From contig NZ_CAMLSE010000053.1 of the NCBI RefSeq assembly GCF_946482605.1, positions 1 through 35,896 of the forward strand: a DNA stretch of 35,896 bases, read 5' to 3'. The notes beneath the pieces were generated by a model that saw only the letters and a list, made by a program, of their open reading frames with translations, was not told the DNA's origin and ran no database searches. Positions 8,408 through 15,639 of this stretch are shown piece by piece. Each line of letters starts with the position of its first letter. Position 1 is the stretch's first letter. The translations under genes were made by a program, and so were the position numbers. This DNA comes from an uncultured Dyadobacter sp. (GTDB lineage Bacteria; Bacteroidota; Bacteroidia; Cytophagales; Spirosomataceae).

Positions 8408-8472
8408 ACAAATATTTCGGCGCTCTGCACCTTTTCGTCATGCGTGAAGGTGCAGAGCGCCGGAAGATTTGT
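8408..8472. repeat. Long inverted repeat (16-bp perfect core stem)
   Basis: The arm 8418-8433 is the exact reverse complement of 8447-8462, with a 13-nt loop. The pairing continues outward with two mismatches to 8408 and 8472. It lies between the convergent permease and sucC genes and could stop or stabilise both transcripts. It lacks a clear T-tract on either strand, so I list it as a repeat rather than a terminator. Confidence 0.85.
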
Positions 8473-8490
8473 GAATGCATATGAAAAACG

Positions 8491-8545
8491 AATGTCACCC
8501 TGAGCGAAGTCGAAGAGTAAATGCGACTTCGCTCAGGGTGACATT
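8491..8545. repeat. Inverted repeat with 22-bp perfect arms
   Basis: The arm 8491-8512 contains CACCCTGAGCGAAGTCG and is the exact reverse complement of 8524-8545, leaving an 11-nt loop. The CCTGAGCGAAGTCGAAG core is a dispersed intergenic sequence I know from many Bacteroidota genomes. Here it forms one complete hairpin 60 bp upstream, on the plus strand, of the sucC stop. Its role may be as a bidirectional terminator or a mobile palindrome. Confidence 0.85.
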
Positions 8546-8583
8546 AACGTTTAACATTTATGTCAGCCTAAGGCTTTTGTTTC

Positions 8584-9807
8584 TTAAACCCCCAGCTCAG
8601 CCAGCACCTCGGATACTTTGGTGGCTGCTTCTTTGAATTCGATCGCCGATGAAACTTTCAGGCCGGATTCGTTGATAATGCGTGCACCTTCTTCTGCATT
8701 GGTTCCTTGCAGACGAACGATGATAGGTACAGGAATTTCGCCGATGGCTTTGTATGCTTCCACCACACCCGCAGCAACACGGTCGCAACGAACGATACCA
8801 CCAAAGATGTTGATCAGGATCGCTTTTACGTTAGGGTCTTTGAGGATAATACGGAAACCTGCTTCTACTGTACGTGCGTTTGCGCCACCCCCAACATCGA
8901 GGAAGTTGGCAGGCTCACCACCCGAAAGTTTGATCAAGTCCATTGTTGCCATTGCCAGTCCGGCTCCGTTCACCATACAACCTACGTTTCCGTCCAGTTT
9001 TACGTAGTTCAGGTTATTAGCACCCGCTTCTACTTCCAATGGATCCTCCTCGTTGGTGTCGCGCATTTCAGCCAGTTCTGGGTGACGGTACAACGCATTG
9101 TCGTCCAGGTCAACCTTGGCATCTACGGCAAGAATTTTATTGTCAGATGTTTTCAAAACCGGGTTGATTTCGAACATCGATGAGTCGCTTTCAACGTAAG
9201 CTCTGTAAAGTGCAGTGATGAATTTCACCATTTCTTTGAAAGCATCGCCTTCAAGACCGAGGGCGAAAGCCACTTTACGTGCCTGGAATGGCTGCAATCC
9301 AACTTTGGGATCGATCCATTCCTTCATGATTTTTTCGGGAGTATGTTCTGCCACTTCTTCGATGTCCATACCGCCTTCGGTACTGGCCATGATCACGTTG
9401 CAGTTTTTGGCACGATCCAACAGGATCGACAGGTAATATTCTTTGGGTTCGCTTGGACCCGGATAGTATACGTCTTCTGCGATCAGGACTTTGTTTACTC
9501 GTTTGCCTTCTGCACCGGTCTGGTGCGTTACCAATACTTTGCCCAGGATGTTATTGGAGATGGTCCTGACATCTTCAACCGACTTCGCCAATGCCACACC
9601 GCGTTGCTCGCTGCCGACGATACGGCCTTTTCCGCGGCCACCCGCGTGGATCTGGGATTTTACAACATACCATTTGGTGCCTGTTTGCTGGCTAAGCTCA
9701 CGTGCAACCTCCACAGCTTTATCCGGAGTGTCGGCTACGAGGCCTTCCTGAATACGCACACCGTATTTTTTAAGAACGCTTTTGCCTTGATATTCGTGAA
9801 TATTCAT
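8584..9807 (-). CDS. sucC: Succinate--CoA ligase (ADP-forming) subunit beta
   Basis: This 407-residue protein makes the beta subunit of succinyl-CoA synthetase, the TCA-cycle enzyme that couples succinyl-CoA cleavage to ATP synthesis. It starts MNIHEYQGKSVLKKYG, the standard opening of the ATP-grasp domain. It has the HAGGRGKG loop, the metal-binding FEINPV segment, and the C-terminal ligase domain with GNVGCMVNGAGLAMATMD and NIFGGIVRCD. The length is slightly above the usual ~390-400. The alpha-subunit gene sucD is not adjacent, which is common in this phylum. It is convergent with the permease and divergent from the ABC ATPase, with 85 bp between the two starts. Confidence 0.97.
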   Translation of the reverse strand: MNIHEYQGKSVLKKYGVRIQEGLVADTPDKAVEVARELSQQTGTKWYVVKSQIHAGGRGKGRIVGSEQRGVALAKSVEDVRTISNNILGKVLVTHQTGAEGKRVNKVLIAEDVYYPGPSEPKEYYLSILLDRAKNCNVIMASTEGGMDIEEVAEHTPEKIMKEWIDPKVGLQPFQARKVAFALGLEGDAFKEMVKFITALYRAYVESDSSMFEINPVLKTSDNKILAVDAKVDLDDNALYRHPELAEMRDTNEEDPLEVEAGANNLNYVKLDGNVGCMVNGAGLAMATMDLIKLSGGEPANFLDVGGGANARTVEAGFRIILKDPNVKAILINIFGGIVRCDRVAAGVVEAYKAIGEIPVPIIVRLQGTNAEEGARIINESGLKVSSAIEFKEAATKVSEVLAELGV

Positions 9808-9892
9808 GAGTATAAAAGTAAATTGGTATTTTCACGGCAAATTAAGCATTTAATCAAAACGGGCGAGTTTTCGACGCAATTATCTTTTCATT

Positions 9893-10564
9893 ATGGAGCT
9901 ACTTCGGGCGAGCGGGATCAGGCGTACTTACGGTTCTTTGCAGGTTTTAAAAGGCATTGATCTGGAAGTAAAAAAGGGAGAAGTAGTGGCGATCGTCGGG
10001 CCTTCGGGCGCGGGAAAAAGCACCTTCCTGCACATTCTGGGAACGCTCGACAAGCCGGAACAGGGGAACGTGTTTATCGAGGGAATCAATGTCTTCACGC
10101 AGAAGGACAAGGAGCTGGCCCGGTTCCGAAATGAGAAGATCGGCTTCATTTTCCAGTTCCATAACCTGCTGGCGGAATTCACCGCGTTGGAGAACGTGTG
10201 TATGCCGGGTTATATCAATGGGAATATCAATGAAAAGGACATTCAGGCACGTGCGAAGGAGCTACTGGAACTGCTAGGCCTTGGCGGAAGAATGGATCAT
10301 TTACCGTCACAACTCTCAGGCGGCGAACAGCAGCGCGTAGCAGTTGCCCGTGCATTGCTGAACCGTCCGGCCATTGTGTTAGCCGATGAACCCTCTGGTA
10401 ATTTGGATTCGCATAATGCCTTGGATTTGCATCAGCTATTCTTCAAACTACGGGACGAGACTGGGCAGACGTTCATTATCGTGACGCACAATGAAGAGCT
10501 CGCCGAAATGGCCGATAGGAGGCTGTTGATGCAGGATGGGTTGATGGTCCAGCATTCGGTTTGA
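9893..10564 (+). CDS. ABC transporter ATP-binding protein, LolD/MacB-type
   Basis: The product is a 223-residue stand-alone ATPase. It has Walker A GPSGAGKS (36-43), the signature LSGGEQQR (141-148), Walker B IVLADEP (161-167) followed by SGNLD, and the switch His in VTHN (about 199). This is the LolD/MacB/FtsE cluster, whose members power lipoprotein release or mechanotransmission rather than classical uptake. In many Bacteroidota the LolD-like ATPase is encoded apart from its membrane partner, and no permease gene lies next to it here. The gene ends at a repeat cluster and a strong bidirectional terminator shared with groEL. The LolD role is a family-level inference. Confidence 0.87.
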   Translation: MELLRASGIRRTYGSLQVLKGIDLEVKKGEVVAIVGPSGAGKSTFLHILGTLDKPEQGNVFIEGINVFTQKDKELARFRNEKIGFIFQFHNLLAEFTALENVCMPGYINGNINEKDIQARAKELLELLGLGGRMDHLPSQLSGGEQQRVAVARALLNRPAIVLADEPSGNLDSHNALDLHQLFFKLRDETGQTFIIVTHNEELAEMADRRLLMQDGLMVQHSV

Positions 10565-10576
10565 CTCCGGCAGAAT

Positions 10577-10798
10577 TCGCCTGTTTATAGCAAGCCGGAT
10601 GTATCCTCGTCGCTCCGTGAGGAGCATCCTGTTTATAGCAAAGTGCATTTCACCTAGTTCCGGACTCTGCTAGGAGTCTCCTGACGGAGACGACATCCTT
10701 CGTGTCATAGGCGTTTTCTACAAACAGGGGGCCACTCTGTGGCCGCATTGACCAAATCTAACATCCCATTTCTATAAACAGGAGGCCGCTCTGCGGCC
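10577..10798. repeat. Second cluster of tagged palindromic repeats
   Basis: The 301-bp convergent gap between the ABC gene and groEL holds at least four copies of the CTGTTTATAG-type tag: 10581-10590, 10629-10638, and reversed at about 10717-10726 and 10771-10781. The two reversed copies are each followed by a perfect 6-bp hairpin with a TCT loop: GGCCAC-TCT-GTGGCC (10730-10744) and GGCCGC-TCT-GCGGCC (10784-10798). The stems differ by a compensated base pair, so structure rather than sequence seems to be kept. The stretch 10600-10700 contains further imperfect palindromes. Confidence 0.75.
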
Positions 10799-10803
10799 AA
10801 ACG

Positions 10804-10837
10804 AAAACGGGTTGCCAGTTTCCTGACAACCCGTTTT
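10804..10837. terminator. Bidirectional intrinsic terminator between ABC gene and groEL
   Basis: AAAACGGGTTG (10804-10814) pairs perfectly with CAACCCGTTTT (10827-10837) around a 12-nt loop. On the plus strand it runs into TTTTTTA, ending the ABC transcript. On the minus strand the stem ends in TTTTCGTTT, ending the groEL transcript. Confidence 0.9.
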
Positions 10838-10865
10838 TTATATTTTCCGAAGAAACGGAGGCTGA

Positions 10866-12497
10866 TTACATCATGCCGCCCATTCCGCCTCCGTGGCCAT
10901 GGCCAGCAGCAGCAGGAGCTTCTTCCGGCTCGTCAGCGATTACGCATTCTGTTGTAAGCAACAGACCAGCGATAGATGCTGCGTTTTCAAGAGCCAGACG
11001 GGATACTTTCTTAGGATCGATGATACCAGCTTCCAAAAGATCTGTGTAAACATTGTCCTTCGCATTGTAACCGTAAGCACCTGTTCCTTCTTTCACTTTC
11101 TGAACAACTACCGATGGCTCCTGACCTGAGTTAGAAACGATAGTTCTCAAAGGAGCTTCCAAAGCAACACGGATGATATTGATACCGGTTTTTTCGTCTT
11201 CGTTTGAGCCATTAACACCTTCCAGAGCAGCAGTAGCACGGATGTAAGCTACACCACCACCTGCAACGATACCTTCTTCAACGGCAGCGCGGGTTGCGTG
11301 CAATGCATCGTCAACGCGGTCTTTTTTCTCCTTCATTTCAACCTCAGTTGCAGCTCCGATGTAAAGGATAGCTACGCCACCTGACAATTTAGCCAGACGC
11401 TCCTGAAGTTTCTCGCGATCGTAGTCAGATGTTGTATTTTCGATCTGCGCTTTGATCTGGTTAACACGACCCTGGATATCTTCTGAATTTCCAGCTCCGT
11501 TAACCAAAGTTGTATTGTCTTTGTCGATAATCGCTTTTTCGCAAGTACCGAGGTATTCCAAAGTAGCGTTTTCCAATTTGAAACCACGCTCTTCGCTGAT
11601 AACAGTACCACCAGTGATGATAGCGATATCTTCCAGCATTGCTTTGCGACGGTCGCCGAAACCAGGAGCTTTAACAGCAGCTACTTTCAATGCGCCACGG
11701 ATTTTGTTAACTACCAATGTAGCAAGTGCTTCTCCGTCAACATCTTCTGCAAGGATCAGCAAAGGACGGCCGGTTTGAGCAACTGCTTCCAATACAGGAA
11801 GAAGCTCTTTCATAGAAGAAACTTTCTTCTCAGAGATCAGAATGAACGGACGTTCCAGTTCAGCTTCCATTTTCTCTGTGTTGGTTACGAAGTAAGGAGA
11901 CAGGTAACCACGGTCGAATTGCATACCTTCCACAGTTTTAACTTCTGTTTCAGTACCGCGTGCTTCTTCCACTGTGATAACACCTTCTTTACCTACTTTC
12001 TCCATCGCTTCGGCAATCATGTTACCGATTTCCTCGTCATGGTTTGCAGAGATTGTTGCAACCTGAGCGATTTCTTTGGATGTAGAAATGTTTTTCTTTT
12101 GGCTTTCCAGATCTTTTACGATTACGGAAACCGCTTTGTCGATACCACGTTTCAGGTCCATTGGGTTAGCGCCGGCCGCTACGTTTTTCACACCGATCGA
12201 GTAGATCGCCTGTGCCAAAACAGTAGCAGTAGTAGTACCATCACCCGCTGAATCAGCAGTTTTGGAAGCTACTTCTTTCACCAGCTGAGCTCCCATGTTT
12301 TCGATAGGATCTTTCAGGTCAATTTCTTTGGCAACAGTAACACCATCCTTAGTGATGCTTGGTGAACCGAATTTCTTGTCGATTACTACGTTACGACCGC
12401 GAGGTCCCAATGTAACTTTAACGGCGTCAGCCAATGTGTCAACACCGCGTTTTACCTTATCGCGGGCTTCTGTGTCAAAAAATATTTTCTTAGACAT
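10866..12497 (-). CDS. groEL: Chaperonin GroEL (60 kDa)
   Basis: This 543-residue chaperonin folds proteins inside a double seven-subunit ring with GroES as lid. It begins [20 protein letters not shown] and carries the ATP-binding segments [11 protein letters not shown] and [10 protein letters not shown]. The apical domain includes [14 protein letters not shown], and the intermediate domain includes [14 protein letters not shown]. The C-terminus ends in the Gly/Met-rich tail [12 protein letters not shown]. It follows groES by 56 bp on the same strand and ends at a strong terminator, so groES-groEL forms a two-gene operon. I see no CIRCE element upstream; a sigma-54-like promoter precedes groES. 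Confidence 0.99.
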   Translation of the reverse strand: MSKKIFFDTEARDKVKRGVDTLADAVKVTLGPRGRNVVIDKKFGSPSITKDGVTVAKEIDLKDPIENMGAQLVKEVASKTADSAGDGTTTATVLAQAIYSIGVKNVAAGANPMDLKRGIDKAVSVIVKDLESQKKNISTSKEIAQVATISANHDEEIGNMIAEAMEKVGKEGVITVEEARGTETEVKTVEGMQFDRGYLSPYFVTNTEKMEAELERPFILISEKKVSSMKELLPVLEAVAQTGRPLLILAEDVDGEALATLVVNKIRGALKVAAVKAPGFGDRRKAMLEDIAIITGGTVISEERGFKLENATLEYLGTCEKAIIDKDNTTLVNGAGNSEDIQGRVNQIKAQIENTTSDYDREKLQERLAKLSGGVAILYIGAATEVEMKEKKDRVDDALHATRAAVEEGIVAGGGVAYIRATAALEGVNGSNEDEKTGINIIRVALEAPLRTIVSNSGQEPSVVVQKVKEGTGAYGYNAKDNVYTDLLEAGIIDPKKVSRLALENAASIAGLLLTTECVIADEPEEAPAAAGHGHGGGMGGMM

Positions 12498-12553
12498 AAC
12501 AATTAATAATTTGAAAAAACTTTAAGAGAAACTAATGAATCTGAATACCGGAA

Positions 12554-12850
12554 TTATCCTACGATCGCGTAGATATCCGACTCACGCATAATCAGGACGT
12601 CTTTTCCTTCGTATGCCAATTCAGTGCCTGAGTACTTACCGTACAATACGATATCACCCACTTTTACTGTCAGCGGCTCATCTTTTTTACCGGGACCTAC
12701 TGCGAGTACGGTTCCGCGCTGAGGCTTTTCTTTTGCAGTATCAGGGATGATGATACCAAATGCTGTTTTTTCTTCGGCTGGGGCTGGTTCGATCAGAACA
12801 CGGTCAGCTAGCGGTTGTACATTCACTTGTATTTCTGCTAAAGTTGACAT
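12554..12850 (-). CDS. groES: Co-chaperonin GroES
   Basis: This 98-residue protein is the GroEL lid. The mobile loop and base are visible in [20 protein letters not shown], followed by [23 protein letters not shown] and the C-terminal [12 protein letters not shown] are standard. The N-terminus has about eight extra residues before [12 protein letters not shown], which is common in Cytophagales. It is the first gene of the groESL operon. The 150-185 bp upstream, shared with a divergent gene, holds a sigma-54-like site (12905-12920) and an inverted repeat TGTCAG-N11-CTGACA (12875-12897). Confidence 0.98.
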   Translation of the reverse strand: MSTLAEIQVNVQPLADRVLIEPAPAEEKTAFGIIIPDTAKEKPQRGTVLAVGPGKKDEPLTVKVGDIVLYGKYSGTELAYEGKDVLIMRESDIYAIVG

Positions 12851-12904
12851 AAATATTAAACGTTTATTTTTAATTGTCAGTAATGATTAGACTGACATCC
12901 CGTT

Positions 12905-12920
12905 AGCACAATCTGTGCCA
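12905..12920 (-). promoter_or_regulatory. Sigma-54-like (-24/-12) promoter candidate for groES
   Basis: The minus strand reads TGGCACAGATTGTGCT. Compared with the sigma-54 consensus TGGCACGNNNNTTGCW it matches 10 of 12 specified positions, and the GG and GC doublets are exactly 10 nt apart. The predicted start would lie near 12894, giving a leader of about 44 nt before groES. The core is nearly palindromic (GCACA-ATC-TGTGC), so a repressor operator is an alternative reading. Confidence 0.45.
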
Positions 12921-13035
12921 GCGTTTCAGCTCTGACATTTTTTCCGGCAAGTGTGACAAATTTGTATTCAAGCAGGTCGTTATATGATTATAATGTCATT
13001 TGCGTGTCAGGAATACTGAGATCTTGCTTTCAGTG

Positions 13036-13785
13036 ATGGAATTTGTTAAATTTTATCGGCACCAAATTGAGAACCCTATGTCAGAGCTCGGCGAAAATTG
13101 GCTTACGGAAGGAATTTTTGATTTTGAATACAAGAAATATGTGCTGATGGCTTATTTTCAGCATGTCCGGAATGAATTCAGCAGCAACCGCCTTCATCCT
13201 TACCTGCCAGAGCTGAAACTGCATTTTGACGCATGTGTCAGCATTCAATCCACAAAAAGCAGGATCAGGACCGGCCTGCCAAAGAACCTGACAGGAATCG
13301 ATGTCAGCAACTGGCAACTCCGTTACGAGGAAATGCAGGAGGATGATGCTTTCATGTCCAGCCTTAATTACATTCTGGACTTTGCCATACCCAGGTTTTC
13401 AAAGTCGATCGAAGACGGTACTGAGCGGTTTTCGGAAGTAGAGGGCAACGTCAGAATTTCACCGGTGGGTATCGTTCCGCTCCATCTTCAGGAAGGATAT
13501 CTGCTGTTCATGCATACCTTCCAGCCGATGGTCAGTATTTTTGAATACCAGCTTGCATTGTACAATGAGTGGAAGGAACGGTATCTCAAAACCCGTTTTG
13601 TAGAAACAGTGCGGATCGGCGTCGGAAATACGATCTCTCAGATTAAGGTAGATCTTACCCGAAAAAACAGGGCGCTTCCCAATCCCGCTACTTATGTGGT
13701 GGAATCGAAATACGAGTATCCGCTGCATGAAACGCTTTTGCCTGTTGCCGAAAGACTGGTACTGCGGGAGATTGATATTGCTTAG
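13036..13785 (+). CDS. Conserved-looking protein of unknown function
   Basis: I do not recognise this family. The reading frame is open from a TTG at 13000, but the first ATG, at 13036, gives MEFVKFYRHQIENPMSELG, 249 residues, and is the likelier start. The protein has no signal peptide or membrane segment and is rich in aromatic and charged residues. It looks globular and cytoplasmic, with a probably helical middle (YLPELKLHFDACVSIQ) and a C-terminal region of alternating strands (TYVVESKYEYPLHETLLPVAERL). Codon and base composition look like the neighbours. It is divergent from groES and convergent with secG, with which it shares a terminator. It interrupts an otherwise one-directional housekeeping block. 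Confidence 0.75.
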   Translation: MEFVKFYRHQIENPMSELGENWLTEGIFDFEYKKYVLMAYFQHVRNEFSSNRLHPYLPELKLHFDACVSIQSTKSRIRTGLPKNLTGIDVSNWQLRYEEMQEDDAFMSSLNYILDFAIPRFSKSIEDGTERFSEVEGNVRISPVGIVPLHLQEGYLLFMHTFQPMVSIFEYQLALYNEWKERYLKTRFVETVRIGVGNTISQIKVDLTRKNRALPNPATYVVESKYEYPLHETLLPVAERLVLREIDIA

Positions 13786-13805
13786 CGAATTGAAAAGGCA
13801 TAAAA

Positions 13806-13831
13806 AAATCCCGCGGATTTTCGCGGGATTT
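13806..13831. terminator. Bidirectional intrinsic terminator
   Basis: AAATCCCGCG (13806-13815) pairs with CGCGGGATTT (13822-13831) around a 6-nt loop. On the minus strand the stem is followed by seven T residues, a strong stop for the secG operon. On the plus strand it lies 20 bp after the unknown gene, with only a short T run. Confidence 0.9.
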
Positions 13832-13853
13832 CAGCAGCAAATTATTGCCGTGA

Positions 13854-14246
13854 TTATTTTTTTGCCGTGTCGACCGGTGTAGCTGCGGGTGCTGTTGTGG
13901 CGCCGGCTGGTGCTGCACCTTCCTGCTGTGCAGGCGGGGGAGCAATTTTGCCGCCGGGAACTACTGCATTCTGAGCTCTTTCCACATTTACGCTATTGAT
14001 ACCAGCTCCGGCGTTGCTTCCGCCCACCATAATGTAAGAAGCGAGAGAGATCAGGATAATCGCACTTGCCAGTCCCCAGGTGATCTGCTCTAGCAGGTCG
14101 GTAGTTTTTTTAACGCCAAACATCTGGGTGGTTCCCGCCCCGCTGAATTCGCTTGAAAGTCCTCCTCCTTTTGAATTTTGGACCAAAACGACCAGAATCA
14201 ACAATACCGCAACAATCGCAACCAGAATAATTAAACCCAAATACAT
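13854..14246 (-). CDS. secG: Preprotein translocase subunit SecG
   Basis: This 130-residue inner-membrane protein is the accessory subunit of the SecYEG channel. Helix one covers about residues 2-24 (YLGLIILVAIVAVLLILVVL). It is followed by the conserved VQNSKGGGLSSEF and the GVKKTTDLLEQITW loop. The second helix is at about 55-75 (LASAIILISLASYIMV). After that comes a Pro/Ala-rich tail of about 50 residues, longer than in proteobacterial SecG but usual in Bacteroidota. It is the last gene of the miaB-to-secG block, 127 bp after the TPR-like gene, and ends at a strong terminator. Confidence 0.95.
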   Translation of the reverse strand: MYLGLIILVAIVAVLLILVVLVQNSKGGGLSSEFSGAGTTQMFGVKKTTDLLEQITWGLASAIILISLASYIMVGGSNAGAGINSVNVERAQNAVVPGGKIAPPPAQQEGAAPAGATTAPAATPVDTAKK

Positions 14247-14277
14247 TTTTTAAACAATTTTGAATGACTGAATGATT

Positions 14278-14309
14278 GAATGTGTGATTTAGTGAATGTG
14301 TGAATTAGT
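14278..14309. repeat. Tandem 16-bp duplication in a TGAATG-rich spacer
   Basis: GAATGTGTGATTTAGT (14278-14293) is followed at once by GAATGTGTGAATTAGT (14294-14309), a 15/16 match. Related GAATGA/TGAATG words extend from about 14261 to 14323. The spacer lies between the TPR-like gene and secG, inside the presumed operon. Confidence 0.75.
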
Positions 14310-14373
14310 GAATGAGCGAATGAAACTACAATTCCTGACCTCTTGACTCCTTGAATTTAAACTCCTGAACTCA

Positions 14374-15021
14374 TCAAGACCGGGCGTACAGTTCGCTCAA
14401 TTTTTTCGCAAAGTAATTCCTTTTTTCCGGTTTTTTCAAAATCAATTTTTGATAGACGTCGATTGCTTTCTCTATTTTGCCCTGCCGGATCAGGATGTTT
14501 GCGAATGCCTCAGTCTCAATGCCTCCCTCGGCGGTACCTCCGAGCCTGCCGCTGAGATCGACGTTGATAGGTTCCAGGTTGTTGTCCTGACGGGCAATGC
14601 GCGGGTTCTTTTTCATAAACCCTTCGATGATTTGCTGCTGGCGACGCTGTTCTTCGGTTCTTTGCAACTGCGCCGCTGTCTGCAGTTCGACCGTATTGAT
14701 CAGCAGATCTTCTCCGTTCTGAGGTTCCGGGCTCACTTCCAGGATCTCATCAACGTCCACAGTGGCATCGTACCGTTCGTTGTCACTTTCAACGAGCTGC
14801 TGCAATGCGACGCGGCTCAAAGCATAAGCGGCTGCACGGGGCCGGGTTTCATCCAGCTTTTCGCCACCTGCAATGCTGGACGCCTTGGCCAGGATCGAAT
14901 AGGGGATCTGGCAGTAAGGAAATGCCTTGATCGTCGCTTCCAGCTGTGGGATAACGTCGGCAGAGATCAGGCCTGGGTCTTTCACCAACTGATCAAATTG
15001 TTCCTTATCGATGATCGGCAT
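14374..15021 (-). CDS. TPR-like protein of unknown function
   Basis: This 215-residue soluble protein has no signal peptide. The N-terminal third is helical and includes an AFPYCQIPYSILAKAS segment. The middle contains a Gln/Arg/Glu-rich stretch (LQRTEEQRRQQQIIEGF) likely to form a coiled helix. The C-terminal 40 residues (FANILIRQGKIEKAIDVYQK followed by LILKKPEKRNYFAKKL) form one tetratricopeptide-like helix pair. From memory, proteins of this kind sit between lptE and secG in many Bacteroidota, but their function is not known to me. The start is 57 bp after the lptE stop. A scaffold or adaptor role for envelope proteins would fit the TPR unit and the context but is a guess. Confidence 0.8.
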   Translation of the reverse strand: MPIIDKEQFDQLVKDPGLISADVIPQLEATIKAFPYCQIPYSILAKASSIAGGEKLDETRPRAAAYALSRVALQQLVESDNERYDATVDVDEILEVSPEPQNGEDLLINTVELQTAAQLQRTEEQRRQQQIIEGFMKKNPRIARQDNNLEPINVDLSGRLGGTAEGGIETEAFANILIRQGKIEKAIDVYQKLILKKPEKRNYFAKKLSELYARS

Positions 15022-15078
15022 ATTCCGGGGGTTATTAAAAGTCAGGATATTGAATGTAAAGATGAAGGCTGATCGTTC

Positions 15079-15639
15079 CTACCAGTCGGCAGCGGATTTA
15101 TTGAAAACCTGCTGTACGAGGTTCTCCCTGATCGTGGGTAATAGTCTAGCTTCGTTCTGATTGAGTGTTTGATCCTGAGGGAAATCTGCGTAGTAGGTGA
15201 ACGATTGGTCAAAGTTTTTAGTCTCGTCTTTGGCATTGGTATAGCGCACTTGTATCGTTACATTGAGCCTGTTGAGTCCCGCCTGGTCATTGGCAGTGGG
15301 AGCAGCTGGTACTACGTCGTAACCGGTGATAGCGCCTTCCAGCAGCAGATCCCCTCCGCCCGGCTGGCTTACCAGACTGGTATTTCTCTGGAAATATTCT
15401 TTCAAATCTTCGGTAAATCGCTGCGGCAGGTCACTAGGTCCCCCTGCTGTTCCCATTGTAAAGTTCAGAACGGTGAAGGTTTTGATGTCGGGCGACAGGT
15501 TGGTTCCTGTAAAAGAATATACGCCGCAGCCGGACATGAAAAAGGGACATTGCAGGATCAGAAGCCCCAGAATCCACGTTTTCGGGCCTATCCTGCGTAT
15601 CAGGCTGCGGCTATTGGCTGCTTTATTTCTATTCTTCAA
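15079..15639 (-). CDS. lptE: LPS-assembly lipoprotein LptE
   Basis: LptE plugs the LptD barrel that delivers lipopolysaccharide to the outer leaflet. The protein shows a basic N-terminus, a hydrophobic core (WILGLLILQCPFF) and the lipobox MSGC, followed by GVYSFTGTNL and NFTMGTAGGPSDLPQRFTED, features of the Bacteroidota LptE family. The frame stays open to 15702, but that would overlap the upstream gene by over 70 bp. I chose the TTG at 15639, giving 186 residues with a sensible lipoprotein signal. The only in-frame ATGs lie further upstream (15702, 15693) or inside the lipobox. The 11-bp overlap with the sigma-54 activator suggests coupled translation. Confidence 0.83.
   Translation of the reverse strand: MKNRNKAANSRSLIRRIGPKTWILGLLILQCPFFMSGCGVYSFTGTNLSPDIKTFTVLNFTMGTAGGPSDLPQRFTEDLKEYFQRNTSLVSQPGGGDLLLEGAITGYDVVPAAPTANDQAGLNRLNVTIQVRYTNAKDETKNFDQSFTYYADFPQDQTLNQNEARLLPTIRENLVQQVFNKSAADW

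Noticed and set aside
8565..8585. AGCC-TAA-GGCT followed by TTTTGTTTCTT as a terminator of the permease transcript
   Set aside because: The stem is only 4 bp and it overlaps the sucC stop codon; too weak to call.
12900..12922. CIRCE-like (HrcA) operator before groES
   Set aside because: TTAGCAC is present, but the second half is 5 nt away instead of 13 and reads GTGCCAG rather than GTGCTAA.
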